From: Salticus scenicus
Taxonomy: Eukaryota > Arthropoda > Arachnida > Araneae > Salticidae
Direction of reading: 5' to 3'
NCBI GenBank assembly: GCA_963930645.1
Contig: OZ005652.1
Coordinates: 357,351,602 to 357,415,601, forward strand
DNA length: 64,000 nt
A program made the position numbers and the translations under genes. The notes under the pieces are model-generated. The model was not told the origin of the DNA, ran no database searches, and saw only the letters and a list, made by a program, of their open reading frames with translations. Shown here piece after piece: positions 1 to 10,835 of this stretch. Each line of letters starts with the position of its first letter. Positions within the stretch are counted from its first letter, which is position 1.

Positions 1-226
1 CAAATTATTAGTTCATATATTGAATAACGACGAATTTATATATCGAAAGCTTATTTTTAATTATAAACCTTAAATTGGATAACTATATTTTTTTTACATA
101 AAATATTACGGAAAAAGAAAGAAAGAAACATTCATTTTGTCATATCTTACTTTTTTTTTTTTTTTTTTTTTTTTTTATAAAAAATATTTAATAAAACTAA
201 AGACGTAAAACCTAATTTATTATTAC
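1..226. other. Host-gene intron, downstream of TM exon
   Basis: AT-rich sequence just past the splice donor of the TM exon. It contains a run of over 20 T near 155-176. No coding potential is seen. Confidence 0.6.
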
Positions 227-355
227 CTTTACTTGTTCTCCGACTCCTTCGAAGTTTCACAGTAATTCCGATGATTAATGCTACAATCAGAATTCCCCCT
301 ACCACGGCTCCAACAACGAATAGTATAAAATCTTCATCAGGACTCCATCCTTCAT
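227..355 (-). CDS. Sidestep-like receptor, transmembrane exon (partial gene)
   Basis: This is an internal exon of a host gene read on the minus strand. A pyrimidine-rich tract ending ..TTATTAG precedes it and a GTAATA donor follows it. It is 129 nt long and phase 1 at both ends. It encodes about 43 residues. A short acidic juxtamembrane stretch (EGWSPDED) is followed by about 24 hydrophobic residues (FILFVVGAVVGGILIVALII) and then a basic stop-transfer stretch (KLRRSRRTSK). That is a single-pass type I membrane segment. The first two bases complete a GAT (Asp) codon with the final G of the FN3 exon at 40888-41181, so the two exons join in frame. No similarity search was possible. Family placement rests on the Ig-FN3-TM order of the three exons. 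The cytoplasmic tail exons must lie left of the window. Confidence 0.82.
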
Positions 356-711
356 CTAATAAGAAGTAAAAAAAAAAAAGAATATTGTATCAAGATAAGA
401 GGATTTCATTTTTCATTGGCTCCGATCAATAGTATTGAAATTGCATTTCATTTTTTTTTTTTTTTTTTTTCATTTTTAATTAAAATTACTGTAGAAGTAG
501 CCATAAAAAAGAACTTCAATTTTTATGAAAAATGTTACATCTTTTCTAAGAATAGGAATTTAGAAAAATCGATAAAATAGATGAAAAAAAGGTATTCTAC
601 GCTACGTTATTTAGTTAATCATGCTATTTGAAATATATTTTTACGTTATTTTTTCCCAAAGTACTTCATATTTTATGCAAATTTATGTAAAGTTACCTAC
701 ATATCTGAAAA

Positions 712-1270
712 AAAAAAAAAATCTGTAGTATATAAATATGAATTCTTACATTGTACATACAGCAATAAACTATAAAATATTCTGTAGCACAGTCTCTCTG
801 TCTTTGAATTATCACGTAAATTTTTATATCATTTAAATATATATATAAGATGAATAATTATATAGCTGATATTTTCTTTTAAAATGTTAAAATGCTATTA
901 AAGTATTTTTTTTTTTTTTAATTACATTTTTCTTAAATATAAAATACTTCAGAATGCACACAAATTACGGGGAAAAATAAATAAAAAGATTTGTGTATAA
1001 TATATTCATATAAATACTTTAATTATACATACAGCAATAAAATATAAAATCTTTTGTAGCACAATCTCTCTGTCTTCGAATTATCACGTAATATTTATGA
1101 TATTTAAATATATATATATATATATAAGATGAATAATTATATAGCAGATATTTCCTTTAAAAATGTTAAAGTATTTTTTTATTCCTTTTTTTTTTTTTTT
1201 TTTTTAATATAATATACTTAAGAATGCACAGAAATTGCGGGAAATGTTCAAAGCAAAGAAATCTGTAATA
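712..1270. repeat. Local tandem duplication, about 271-bp unit, two copies
   Basis: Two adjacent diverged copies share the same ordered landmarks: a segment beginning ACATACAGCAATAAA (756 and 1027), then a CTCTCTGTCTT..GAATTATCACGTAA segment, a (TA)n stretch, AAGATGAATAATTATATAGC, a poly-T run, and a CTTNAGAATGCACA segment. The shift between copies is about 271 bp. There is no coding capacity. This is an ordinary intronic tandem duplication that has since accumulated TA and T-run length differences. Confidence 0.8.
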
Positions 1271-1743
1271 CATATTTAAAAATAATTAAGACATCAATAA
1301 TATTTAAAAAGCTTGAAATTATTTTGATGATTTTTAAAAAGCAATTTTTAAACACAGCTTATGTCATTAACTATATTTTTAATGCATAATTTCTGTTAAT
1401 TAAATTTGCCAATATTTCACTTATAATTAGTTTGATATCGGTAGAAGTATAAAGAAATAGGAAAATGAAACTATTAAGTAGATTTGATAAAATAAAAGTT
1501 TAAGTTACACAAAAAATAGGCAAACTATTTATTCTAAATTCAACAATACAGAGCAAATTGGATATATACATTTATGTAACGATGCATGGATATTTCCCAT
1601 TTAAAAAAAAAAAAAAAAATTACTTCAAGATATGCTTTAGAAAAAAAAAGGCATAAAATGATAATCATTCATATACTGAAGACTCAGTATTCCCATATTT
1701 TAAGCGCGTTTATTCTTTTGTCTCCACAATTTCTAAACGACAG

Positions 1744-1778
<35 letters not shown>

Positions 1779-1877
1779 CGTGAAAACCTTCAAGAAAATC
1801 TCTTTTTAAAAATAGTAGTAACAATATAATAAAACGCAAGTAAAAATAATGGGACGGTGAATGCATGAATATATGAG

Positions 1878-1880
<3 letters not shown>

Positions 1881-1926
<46 letters not shown>
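1881..1926. repeat. (AT)n microsatellite
   Basis: Uninterrupted AT dinucleotide array of about 46 bp. A shorter (AT)n of about 28 bp lies at 1749-1778. Confidence 0.97.
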
Positions 1927-1928
<2 letters not shown>

Positions 1929-2344
1929 GTAAATCTAAACAGAAATATATTTTTTTATATTATAGATTCAAAAGTATATTTGCTAATTTTATCCATTTTT
2001 TGGCACTGGGAAATTTTATTTTATTTTATTTTATTATTATTATTATTATTATTATTTTAATTTATTGCTGCAACAGTTTTCACTGATTAAATAAAATAAA
2101 AAAAAATTCTGTTGAAATTTTTTATTAGCCAAAAAGTGCTCAAGTCAGCCATTATGTAATGAAGTACAGACATATTGAAAAGTTTCACGACGGAAGTTGT
2201 TTGTTTAATGCAGTAACTCTGACTATAAATTCATCCTTTTTTTTAGAAAGTGACACACGAGTAGCAATTAAAACTCTTGAATGTCGAATTTTACCTTTCA
2301 GCAATATACCCGATTTTGTCTTCTGAAGTATTACACTGCTCGGC

Positions 2345-2985
2345 GTGAAAATTGAACCAACACCATTTTGGCAATTTCTTACGTAAAATGACCTCCTTAA
2401 TCCGAATATGACGTCCATTTTGCCCTACCATCCACCATTTTTTAAGGATGGCCCCCTATTTTTATCACTTTTCTGTAATTTTATGGCTACAAATTTATTT
2501 GTTTATTTTATTTTATTTTATATTTTATATTATTTATTTATTTATTTCTTTTTCTTTTTATTTATTATTATGATTTTTTGGGGGGTGGGGGTGAGGGTGA
2601 GGGTAAGGATTATTTTAAATGTTAAGTATCTTCTGAGGGGCTACAGAGATGGAAAATTCTAAAGCATCGTTATTTTTGCCAAAGGGAAAATTTAGGGTGG
2701 GGGGATTGCCACGGAAATTATGTATTATATTTATTATATTTCTTTAATCTAATATTAATGTTATTAATTAAACATTACCTATATATTATGTGTTAAATTA
2801 ATTATTTTCCATTCTCAAAATCAAAAAAAGGCCATAAAATTACGAACAGTAATAAAAATTGGGGGAATGGGTGGTGTGTCCAGAAAACGGTTGGTGACTG
2901 GGCAAAATAGTAGTCATATTCTCATTCAGTCGGTTATTTTGCGTAAGAATCAGCAAAAATGGTAACAGGGTTCGATTTATTTTCA
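2345..2985. repeat. Long imperfect inverted repeat (fold-back)
   Basis: The arm at about 2345-2485 pairs with the reverse complement of about 2828-2985. Shared ordered blocks include GAAAAT..GAACC, ACCATTTT, TTCTTACG, AAAATNACC, GAATATGAC, ATTTTGCCC and GTAATTTTATGGC. The spacer of about 340 bp is T-rich on the left (repeated TTTTAT) and has a G-rich run (GGGGGGTGGGGGTGAGGG) near 2579. The right arm crosses position 2935, the start of the tandem segmental duplication. It looks like an old fold-back or MITE-like element. No target duplication was identified. Confidence 0.65.
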
Positions 2986-3863
2986 TATAGGCAACAAATT
3001 GCTTTTTAGCTTTAAAACAAATTTAAAATAAAGTATAATAATAAAAAAAAAAAAAAAAAAAAAAATCGATGACTTACTTAATAGAGGACATAAATAAAGC
3101 ATTTTTAAACTGATTTAAAAATAATCAGGCATATTTAAGAGTTAAGAAAACTGAACACTCTGTTGCAAACGGACGAAAGTGTAATATTTTATAATTATTT
3201 GATCAATGCTCGCTGATACTAGATTATTATATAAACTATTGATAGTTTTGAAAAGTTTATATTTGCTACTTATTATTGATAGTATTTATAGTTATTGAAA
3301 AGTTTGATTTTTGCATATTTTATCTGAAGAAAGAAAAGAAATAATAACAATATTAAGTTATGTAATCAAACAGGGGTGTAACATAGTTAAAAAGTAGCCG
3401 GTCCAAATTTGATAATCATTAGCTAGAATCTATATTCTATTTCGGTAGTAAATAATTAGTTAATATTTTAACGCTATTTCTGCAGAACTGTAACCATCTC
3501 AATAATACATTTGCATGAAGTTTTTATTAGTTAAATGTTCATTGCTTGAAATTTATGAGTATGCGAAGCTTGATTTCTACAATATAAAGTTTATTATTAA
3601 AAGAATAAAAATACCATTTCTGCTTAATTGAAATAAATATATTTACTTACTAATTATTTATATAATTTTCGTAAATATACTGAGAAGTAGTGTTCTGTTT
3701 CATATAATAGTATTATAGCTCAAAAAATAATAAAGAAAAAATATACCAACTATTCCTTAAACAAGGTTTTAATAGAAATTATTAACATTTTCTTTTTATA
3801 AATATTTTTTTCTAAAAATATGAATCGAAATGTTGTATTTAAGTAACAATAATAATATATATA

Positions 3864-4343
3864 TGTAGTATATTAGCTGGGCGTCTAGGGGTGGGGCAAT
3901 GAAGAAGTGCGATTAAGATAACTAAAAACATTTATTACGTTCACAACACAGTTTACACAAAGATAAAATGATAATAATAGCAGGGTTTCCATCAATAACA
4001 TTTGCTGGTTTCGAGGCCTAATACACATAACAAGCTCTCTTCATTACTAGGACTAACAGAAAGTAACATATATGAGCACTGACTCGCTCTACAATTCACA
4101 TTAGTACCTACGCGTACTATTTCTAATAAGTGAGATTATGGTATAGAGCTCTTCATGGCTCTACACACTTATACAGAGCACAACAAGCTCTAATTAGCAG
4201 AAAAATGAGCCTGTCAGCCTACGCGCTGAAGGTCTCAACCGATCTCCACTGCAGCCAGATCTCAACTCCTCCGTTTGTCATCTCGTTCAATGATACGCAT
4301 CCGAGGCAGCGCCATCTGTAGGCTGTGCACGGAACTTCCCACA
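3864..4343 (-). repeat. 3' LTR of the Gypsy element
   Basis: 480 bp, TGT..ACA ends when read on the minus strand. It contains an AATAAA polyadenylation signal on the minus strand (complement of 3931-3936). It directly follows the non-coding tail after the gag-pol stop. The 63-codon open frame within it is repeated identically in the other LTR and is incidental. Confidence 0.97.
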
Positions 4344-4533
4344 ACGCTCTGCCATTCTGATGTTGCGGTGACCTCACCGTAAACCAACCTGGGATACTAA
4401 AGGATATCTGCAAAATACAATTAAAAGGAAAAAAAAAACAAAAAAGAGAAACAGACATTAAAAAAATTATGTACATAAAAATTCACAGTTAACTTTTTCT
4501 GTAATGTTTATCAGTCCATTTAGTTCAGTCTAT
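4344..4533 (-). other. Gypsy 3' untranslated region with weak polypurine tract
   Basis: About 190 bp between the pol stop and the 3' LTR. On the minus strand, the bases next to the LTR read AGAATGGCAGAGCGT, purine-biased but interrupted, a weak candidate for the second-strand primer. Confidence 0.45.
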
Positions 4534-7500
4534 TTAGTTTGTGGACCATAATTTCATATGGTCTGCAGAAGTACTAGTATGTATAGGTCCTTCATGATCG
4601 CCTATCTTTTCGACTTCATATCTGTCTTTGGACTTTACTCGCACAACTTTATAAGGACCTAAGAATTTTGGTCTTAGTTTCATGCCGGTTCCAAACTGAG
4701 TTCGCTGGATGGCAACTAGATCATTAATTTTATATACATGGGCTTTCTTTCTCTTCTTGTTGTAACATCGGCGATTTTCTTCTTGAATCTTAAGAATATT
4801 TTTTCTTGCTTCTTCACGAATGGTGTTAAGATTATCAAGCATGGAATTTATCCTTTCCTCTTCGAGAAGTTCGAGTATTCTCTTATCTTCTTTCCTTCTC
4901 ATTGTTACTCCAGTGAGTAGTTCAAAAGGAGTTCTTTTGGTACTTCTCGATGTGGTGGAATTAATAGTTCTCTGAACAGCCTCAACAAACTTGTACCACT
5001 TGTTAGGGTCATTTATACATAACTTGGATAATACAGGAATGATTGTTCGATGAAGTCTCTCAATTTGACCATTCCCTCTTGGGATTCCGGTTGTGATGGT
5101 GTCATGTTCGATTCCCTCTGATTTACAGTAATCTGCAAACTCCTTAGATATGAACGCAGGTCCACGATCGGATATTATTCTTGCGGGGTTACCAAAAATA
5201 CCAGCTTGCTGTTTTAATTTTTGCAAGGCGTCTGCTGAAGAAGTTGATTTGACTGGATATAGCCACGAGAATTTACTAAATCCATCGATTACGGTGAAAA
5301 TGTGATTGTAGTTTTTGTTAGTTGTTGGTAATGGACCCACAAAATCGATGTGATACGTGGATAATGGTATATCCCCTTTAGGGATAGGGTTCAAAAAACC
5401 TTCTCCTTTTCCCTGTTTCTTATTTACAAGTATACATTCTATACAACTTTTTACAACGTTATCTACGCATTTTTTCATATTAGAAAAATAGTAATCTCTT
5501 TTTACTAACTCTTCAGTTTTATTAGCCGAAAAATGTCCTAAGGCATGACATTTCTTTACGACCTCGAGTTGCATGATCTCTGGGACAATTAGTACATCCC
5601 TATCATTTAACACTTTATATAAAACATTATTTTTTAACACATATTCGTCATTTTGGTTTTGTTGTAAAAGAGATTTCATAGTATTGATAAACTCATCATT
5701 TTCTTGAGCAGTAGCAATACGATGAGTAAGGGTATCAGTATTTACAGCCATTACAGGGTGTCTGCTAAGAGCGTCAACATGCTGCATTTGTTTACCAGGA
5801 CGGTGTTCTACTTCGTAGTCGAATTCCTGTAGCAGGAAAGACCACCTGGCTACCTTAGGTGTCAATTCACGTTTATCTAAAGTTTTAGTGAACGCTTGAC
5901 AGTCAGTATAAATTTTAAATTTACTACCTAATAAATAGTTCCTAAATTTTTTAAGGGCTTCTACTATCGCTAACACTTCTAACTCATAACTACAGTATTT
6001 TTCTTCTTGTACAGAGGTCTTTTTACTCATATAATGGATTGGATAGTACTGTCCATCGTCATCTTGTTGTAATAGGATTGCACCGAATCCTAATTTAGAT
6101 GCATCTGTATGAACTTCTAACTTATAGCCTTGCTTAAAAAGGTGTAAGACAGGTGCACTGGATAAAATGTCTTTAAGCTTTTGAAAAGCTAATTTCTGCT
6201 CTTGCTCGAATTTAAATGGAGTGGAAGCACGTAATAAGTCACTGAGTGGTCTTGCTATGTTGGCATATGAACGAATAAATTTTCTAAAGTAACCCGTTAA
6301 ACCTAAGAAACTCTGCACTTCCCTAGCATTACGGGGTTCTGGGAAATTTTGTACTGCGAGAGTTTTTTCTACTGAGGGTTTAATCGTGCCATTCTCAATT
6401 ATGTGACCTAAGAAATCGATCTTACGTTTCAAAAACTGACATTTCTTTAAATTTAACTCTAGACCAAATTTTGATGCCGTTTCTAACACACGTTTTAATT
6501 TATCTAACCCTTCATTCTCATCTTTAGATGGAATAATTATATCATCTAAATAAATAATTACAGTACCATCTTTTAATAAGTCTTTAAACACATAATTTAC
6601 ATATCTTTGAAACACTAAGGGACTATTACATAATCCATAGGGAACTTTTAGAAACTCATACTGGGCATTATCTGTCACAAAAGCTGTATATTTCCTACTT
6701 TTTTCCTCTACATCAACTTGTAAAAACGCATTCTTTAAATCTAGTGTCGAAAAAACTTTACCCTCCCCTAATCTATCAAATAAGTCTTCAATATTTGGCA
6801 ACGGGTATTTATCTTTAATTATTTTCTTATTTAAAGCACGATAATCACAGCATAACCTTATTCCTCCATCTTTTTTCCTACACACCACTATTGGCGAAGC
6901 ATAATTTGATGTACTTTCTCTAATTATACCATCCTTTAACCACTGGTCAATTTGTCTGTCCACCTCTGATTTCTCTACAAATGATAATCTGCGAGAGCGT
7001 GAGCACACTGGTATATCATCAGATAAAATAATGGACATTTTTAAATCAGTACTTTTTGTTTTAACTGGCTTATAACTTTTTATTAATTCGCTTAATTTCT
7101 CTTTTAACGACTTATCTAAAATATAACTGACATCGAATTTTTCTTCTTCTGAAAAATTGCACATACTTGAAAAAAAAGTATCTATTTCATTTTCCTTTCG
7201 ATCGAATACAGGAAAAGAACACTCATTTGCTTCATCGAAATTGCTTTCCCCCGAATTTAGAAGACTATCTTTCCCCCCTACGCTGGAACTCGAAACATCT
7301 GCTTCCTCTTTATTTTGTTGTTTCAAAATATGAAAGATATTATTAGGCAGAATTACGTCGCATGTCAAATTGTTGCATAAAGCACCGATTATGTTTATTG
7401 AATCATGATTAGGTAAAGATATTTTAAATTCAGTCAGATTTGCATCTTTCTTTTCATTAAAGCAGCTAACTAGAGTGGTTGAAGAAATAACATTTTTAGT

Positions 7501-8784
7501 CTGTGGAATGCTATTTTTATTTACAATTAGAATCGAAGAACCAGAATCTTTTAACCCTTTAAGTGGAATATCATCCACTAAAATATCAACATATTCGAGC
7601 TCATTAACAATTAGGTTAATCGGACTTGTTTCAGATTGAACTACTGAATTCGTTGGAAGATTTTCACGGAATTCTTTTTTCTCTGAACTACGTTTAGGGC
7701 ACACTCTAGCGAAATGAAATGTTTTCCCTTTTGCACCACAAATATAACACATTCTTTCATGCTTTTCGTGAGTTTGATTAGATACCGAATTACGTACTAT
7801 GGGATCTTTATTATTATAATGTGTCTTTCTAAAAGGAGTTTTGTTTACAAACCGCTTATTCTCTGAACTTTCGTTTCGCGTATTATTATTAGTTTCAATT
7901 AATGATTTCCCTCTAGAAGAGTAGAATAAATCACACTCCCGACCTAATTCGTTGGGTTTAAACCAATTTTGACCTTCTCGAACACTAATATGTTCCTTAG
8001 TTCTAGAATCCAACGTTTCATATATTTTATCGGAAACTATAAGATCACACAATTGCTTAACATCGTTAACCCCTCTCAATCTACAATAGTAATCAAAAGA
8101 AGCGCTTAGACGCGAAGCGAATTGGACATGAGATTCTGACGGATTACGCAACGCATTTTTAAAATTACTTAAACATTCACGCGGCGTTGGTTGGAACTGT
8201 CTTAAAATTAATTCCTTAACTTTTTCATAATCGTTAATTTCTTCGGTGGTTACGTACGCAAGAACCTGATTACATTTATCTCCCAATAAATTAATCAATA
8301 TTTCCGATTTAAATTTAGGGGGTACATTTTTAGAAACGAATGCCTTTTCAAGGGATTGAAAAAATAAGTGCAAAGCTTCCGGTTTCTCAGGTACTGAAAT
8401 GGTTAAAGTTCGAATACTTCTAATTAAATTTTCTAATGATTGTGAAGTAGTTTCTGAATTTGATTGCTCAACATTATTACTAGAATTATTTGCTGCAGCC
8501 TGTAACTTTAAATTCTGTAACTCTATTTCTTTTTCTAACTGGGATAATTTAATTCTTTCTATCTCAATTTTGGTTTGTTCTTCTACAGATTTCAACTTTT
8601 GTTCTTCTAGTAACATTTTAATAACACCTCTAACAAATTCTAAATCATTTTTATAAATATCAGAACTCTCAATTAAAGTTTTGATTTCAAGTACCTTAGC
8701 TTCCGCCGGAACAGTTAGGCCTAATTCTTCAGCAATTGTTCTTAAATCTGCTTTTCTAATGCCTTGTAACACGTTTTGGGCCAT
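4534..8784 (-). CDS. Gypsy gag-pol polyprotein, 1416 aa, intact
   Basis: A single uninterrupted frame encodes gag and pol with no frameshift. Residues 1-45 form a small SAP-like helical start and about 50-95 a coiled coil. Residues about 115-290 are a capsid-like gag region. A zinc knuckle (C346, C349, H357, C362) has a longer C-to-H spacing than the usual CX2CX4HX4C. The protease has DSGSS with catalytic D413. Reverse transcriptase spans about 600-800 (D682, YLDD at 745-748). RNase H spans about 888-1008 (D894, E934, D961, D1004). Integrase has an HHCC zinc site (H1080, H1084, C1114, C1117), a DDE core (D1147, D1206, E1242, with 35 residues between the last two) and a GPY-type module near 1375. 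There is no chromodomain and no env. All catalytic residues are present, so the copy looks functional. Confidence 0.96.
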   Translation of the reverse strand: MAQNVLQGIRKADLRTIAEELGLTVPAEAKVLEIKTLIESSDIYKNDLEFVRGVIKMLLEEQKLKSVEEQTKIEIERIKLSQLEKEIELQNLKLQAAANNSSNNVEQSNSETTSQSLENLIRSIRTLTISVPEKPEALHLFFQSLEKAFVSKNVPPKFKSEILINLLGDKCNQVLAYVTTEEINDYEKVKELILRQFQPTPRECLSNFKNALRNPSESHVQFASRLSASFDYYCRLRGVNDVKQLCDLIVSDKIYETLDSRTKEHISVREGQNWFKPNELGRECDLFYSSRGKSLIETNNNTRNESSENKRFVNKTPFRKTHYNNKDPIVRNSVSNQTHEKHERMCYICGAKGKTFHFARVCPKRSSEKKEFRENLPTNSVVQSETSPINLIVNELEYVDILVDDIPLKGLKDSGSSILIVNKNSIPQTKNVISSTTLVSCFNEKKDANLTEFKISLPNHDSINIIGALCNNLTCDVILPNNIFHILKQQNKEEADVSSSSVGGKDSLLNSGESNFDEANECSFPVFDRKENEIDTFFSSMCNFSEEEKFDVSYILDKSLKEKLSELIKSYKPVKTKSTDLKMSIILSDDIPVCSRSRRLSFVEKSEVDRQIDQWLKDGIIRESTSNYASPIVVCRKKDGGIRLCCDYRALNKKIIKDKYPLPNIEDLFDRLGEGKVFSTLDLKNAFLQVDVEEKSRKYTAFVTDNAQYEFLKVPYGLCNSPLVFQRYVNYVFKDLLKDGTVIIYLDDIIIPSKDENEGLDKLKRVLETASKFGLELNLKKCQFLKRKIDFLGHIIENGTIKPSVEKTLAVQNFPEPRNAREVQSFLGLTGYFRKFIRSYANIARPLSDLLRASTPFKFEQEQKLAFQKLKDILSSAPVLHLFKQGYKLEVHTDASKLGFGAILLQQDDDGQYYPIHYMSKKTSVQEEKYCSYELEVLAIVEALKKFRNYLLGSKFKIYTDCQAFTKTLDKRELTPKVARWSFLLQEFDYEVEHRPGKQMQHVDALSRHPVMAVNTDTLTHRIATAQENDEFINTMKSLLQQNQNDEYVLKNNVLYKVLNDRDVLIVPEIMQLEVVKKCHALGHFSANKTEELVKRDYYFSNMKKCVDNVVKSCIECILVNKKQGKGEGFLNPIPKGDIPLSTYHIDFVGPLPTTNKNYNHIFTVIDGFSKFSWLYPVKSTSSADALQKLKQQAGIFGNPARIISDRGPAFISKEFADYCKSEGIEHDTITTGIPRGNGQIERLHRTIIPVLSKLCINDPNKWYKFVEAVQRTINSTTSRSTKRTPFELLTGVTMRRKEDKRILELLEEERINSMLDNLNTIREEARKNILKIQEENRRCYNKKRKKAHVYKINDLVAIQRTQFGTGMKLRPKFLGPYKVVRVKSKDRYEVEKIGDHEGPIHTSTSADHMKLWSTN

Positions 8785-9399
8785 TATAACTCTAAATAAT
8801 TATTTATACCAAAAAATATTTCAATATTTCTACCAAATTAATATCATACTTAAATAGGAACAAAATAATATGAGAACATATTTCTCAAAAAATGATTCTA
8901 TGGTTTTTGTTCTCAAATCAAAATTATCATGATTTTTAAATAAACACATTCAGAACAATTTATACCATTTAATAGAATATTTAGAACAACTTATATATTT
9001 CTTAATTATTGCTATATACACATATTTCATATAATATCACCATTATCATTATTCTTTCTTTAATTATTGTTTTCACTTTCGTTTTAAAATAATATTGTTA
9101 TAATATTGTTAAAATATTATTGCAAACAGTAATAAGCAAAATTATAAAAGATTACTCAGAATATTTTTTCAATCATAATTCTTATTTCTATTCATTCTTT
9201 TCAAGTAATATATTTATTTAATTTCATCACACAGTGAAACCAAAAGTGTTCTCAAATATTTCACCATTAATTTCTAATTCAAAATAGTAACTCAAACTCT
9301 TTTTGCTCAATATATGCATTAATCATTATTATCCACTATCAAACACAATGATAAATATATAACAATAACAGTTACCTTTTATAACTTGTTGGTGGTAAT

Positions 9400-9417
9400 A
9401 TCGCGGCAGAGTCCCCA
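9400..9417 (-). promoter_or_regulatory. Putative primer-binding site of Gypsy
   Basis: On the minus strand, two bases after the 5' LTR, the sequence TGGGGACTCTGCCGCGAT begins. The TGG start, complementary to a tRNA CCA end, and its position fit a primer-binding site. The matching tRNA was not identified. A 0.6-kb AT-rich leader (8785-9399) separates it from the gag start. Confidence 0.6.
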
Positions 9418-9419
9418 CT

Positions 9420-9899
9420 TGTAGTATATTAGCTGGGCGTCTAGGGGTGGGGCAATGAAGAAGTGCGATTAAGATAACTAAAAACATTTATTACGTTCAC
9501 AACACAGTTTACACAAAGATAAAATGATAATAATAGCAGGGTTTCCATCAATAACATTTGCTGGTTTCGAGGCCTAATACACATAACAAGCTCTCTTCAT
9601 TACTAGGACTAACAGAAAGTAACATATATGAGCACTGACTCGCTCTACAATTCACATTAGTACCTACGCGTACTATTTCTAATAAGTGAGATTATGGTAT
9701 AGAGCTCTTCATGGCTCTACACACTTATACAGAGCACAACAAGCTCTAATTAGCAGAAAAATGAGCCTGTCAGCCTACGCGCTGAAGGTCTCAACCGATC
9801 TCCACTGCAGCCAGATCTCAACTCCTCCGTTTGTCATCTCGTTCAATGATACGCATCCGAGGCAGCGCCATCTGTAGGCTGTGCACGGAACTTCCCACA
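9420..9899 (-). repeat. 5' LTR of the Gypsy element
   Basis: 480 bp, matching the 3' LTR base for base in a visual comparison. The minus-strand AATAAA is at 9487-9492. It provides the element promoter. The transcription start was not identified. Confidence 0.97.
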
Positions 9900-10529
9900 T
9901 ATATATTTATGTATTGCTAATTATATCTATATAATTAAAAAGGCGATATATATATATCTTTATATATATATTTCTTTTGTGCGTGTGTATGTCACTGAAC
10001 TCCTCCTAAACGGCTGGACTGAGTTTAATGAAATTTTTTGTGTGTCTTCAGGTGGATTCGAGAATGGTTTAGATTTACAAATGAAAGTTGTAACTTAATT
10101 AGTTCTTTCTTAATTAATTTTTAACCAACTCTTTCAACAACTTTTCCACCTAGATGGCGTGAGTTGTCGTAAATACGATGTCAGAATTTATTTAATGTTG
10201 AAATGAAAAATGAGTTTTTAACCGTATCTTACGAAGTGTTTAAAATATTTTTTCAAAATTAATATTTTTAGAATCGTAACCGTATCTTACGAAGTGTTTA
10301 AAATATTTTTCAAAGTTAATATTTTAGAATCGTAAACACGATGTCAGAATTTATTTAATGTTGAAATGAAAAATGAATTTTTAACCGTAAGTGTTTAAAA
10401 TATTTTTTCAACGTTAATATTGTTAAAATGTTAAAATTAGTTAAAATGGTATATTCTTTTAAAAAATTCGTCAATATCCGACGGAGTTATTTTATGTTAA
10501 AATGAAAAATGAATTTTTAGGCCATTATT

Positions 10530-10835
10530 ATTTGTGCAGATGGAAAATGTACTAAAAGTTTTCCGAAAAATTTCACGATCACAAATGTTTACGGATATCC
10601 AATATATCGTCGAAGGAATCCCGATAATGGCGGACAATCTTATCATCTACAGCGGTCATCTACGCCAACAACATAGATATTGACATTGATAACAGTTGGG
10701 TGGTCCCATATTCGCCTCTGCTGAGCAAAACATTCAATGCTCATATCAATGTTCAGTTCTGCAGTTCAGTGAAGAGCATCAAATACATTTGCAAGTATGT
10801 GAATAAAGGCAGTGATGGCTGTATTTCGAGTTGAA
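10530..10835 (+). pseudogene. Helitron Rep (rolling-circle nuclease) fragment, copy 1
   Basis: The translation carries Helitron Rep landmarks in order: CADGKCTKSFPKNF, a GYPIYRRRNPDNG segment, DNSWVVPYSPLLSK, and the two-tyrosine active-site region KYICKYVNKGSD. The two tyrosines of KYICKY match the Y2 catalytic pair. The frame then ends in GCISS-stop because two bases (AT) appear to be missing before a MAVFRVEN segment, which continues in another frame at 10812. The same lesion is in the second copy, so it predates the duplication. Nuclease activity is not expected. Confidence 0.8.

Larger units (their letters stand above)
3864..9899 (-). mobile_element. Full-length Ty3/Gypsy LTR retrotransposon
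   Basis: A complete 6,036-bp element on the minus strand, with direct LTRs at 3864-4343 and 9420-9899, termini TGT..ACA and one long gag-pol frame at 4534-8784. The target duplication is TATA at 3860-3863 and 9900-9903, within a TATATATA stretch. A 4-bp TATA-type site is usual for several insect Gypsy lineages. The paralogous block at 14438-20135 lacks the insert, which confirms the boundaries. The LTRs show no difference by eye over all 480 positions and the frame is intact, so insertion is very recent and the copy may be competent. No envelope-like frame follows pol. It is sense-oriented relative to the host gene. Confidence 0.97.

Noticed and set aside
1586..1783. Open frame ending in poly-Tyr/Ile
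   Set aside because: Produced by a poly-A tract and a (TA)n array. The same effect explains the frames over 22897-23163 and 48745-49008.
2185..2418. 77-codon minus-strand frame with a basic, protein-like composition
   Set aside because: It overlaps the left arm of the inverted repeat and has no recognisable domain or splice context. It could be a transposase scrap but is not supportable.
4130..4321. 63-codon frame, repeated at 9686-9877
   Set aside because: It lies wholly inside the two identical LTRs, antisense to the element, and shows no domain. The duplication reflects the LTR, not selection.
9900..9956. Helitron insertion site placed at the Gypsy edge
   Set aside because: The 57 bp between the LTR and the TC end match unit 2 (15372-15428), so they belong to the older duplicated sequence and not to either element.
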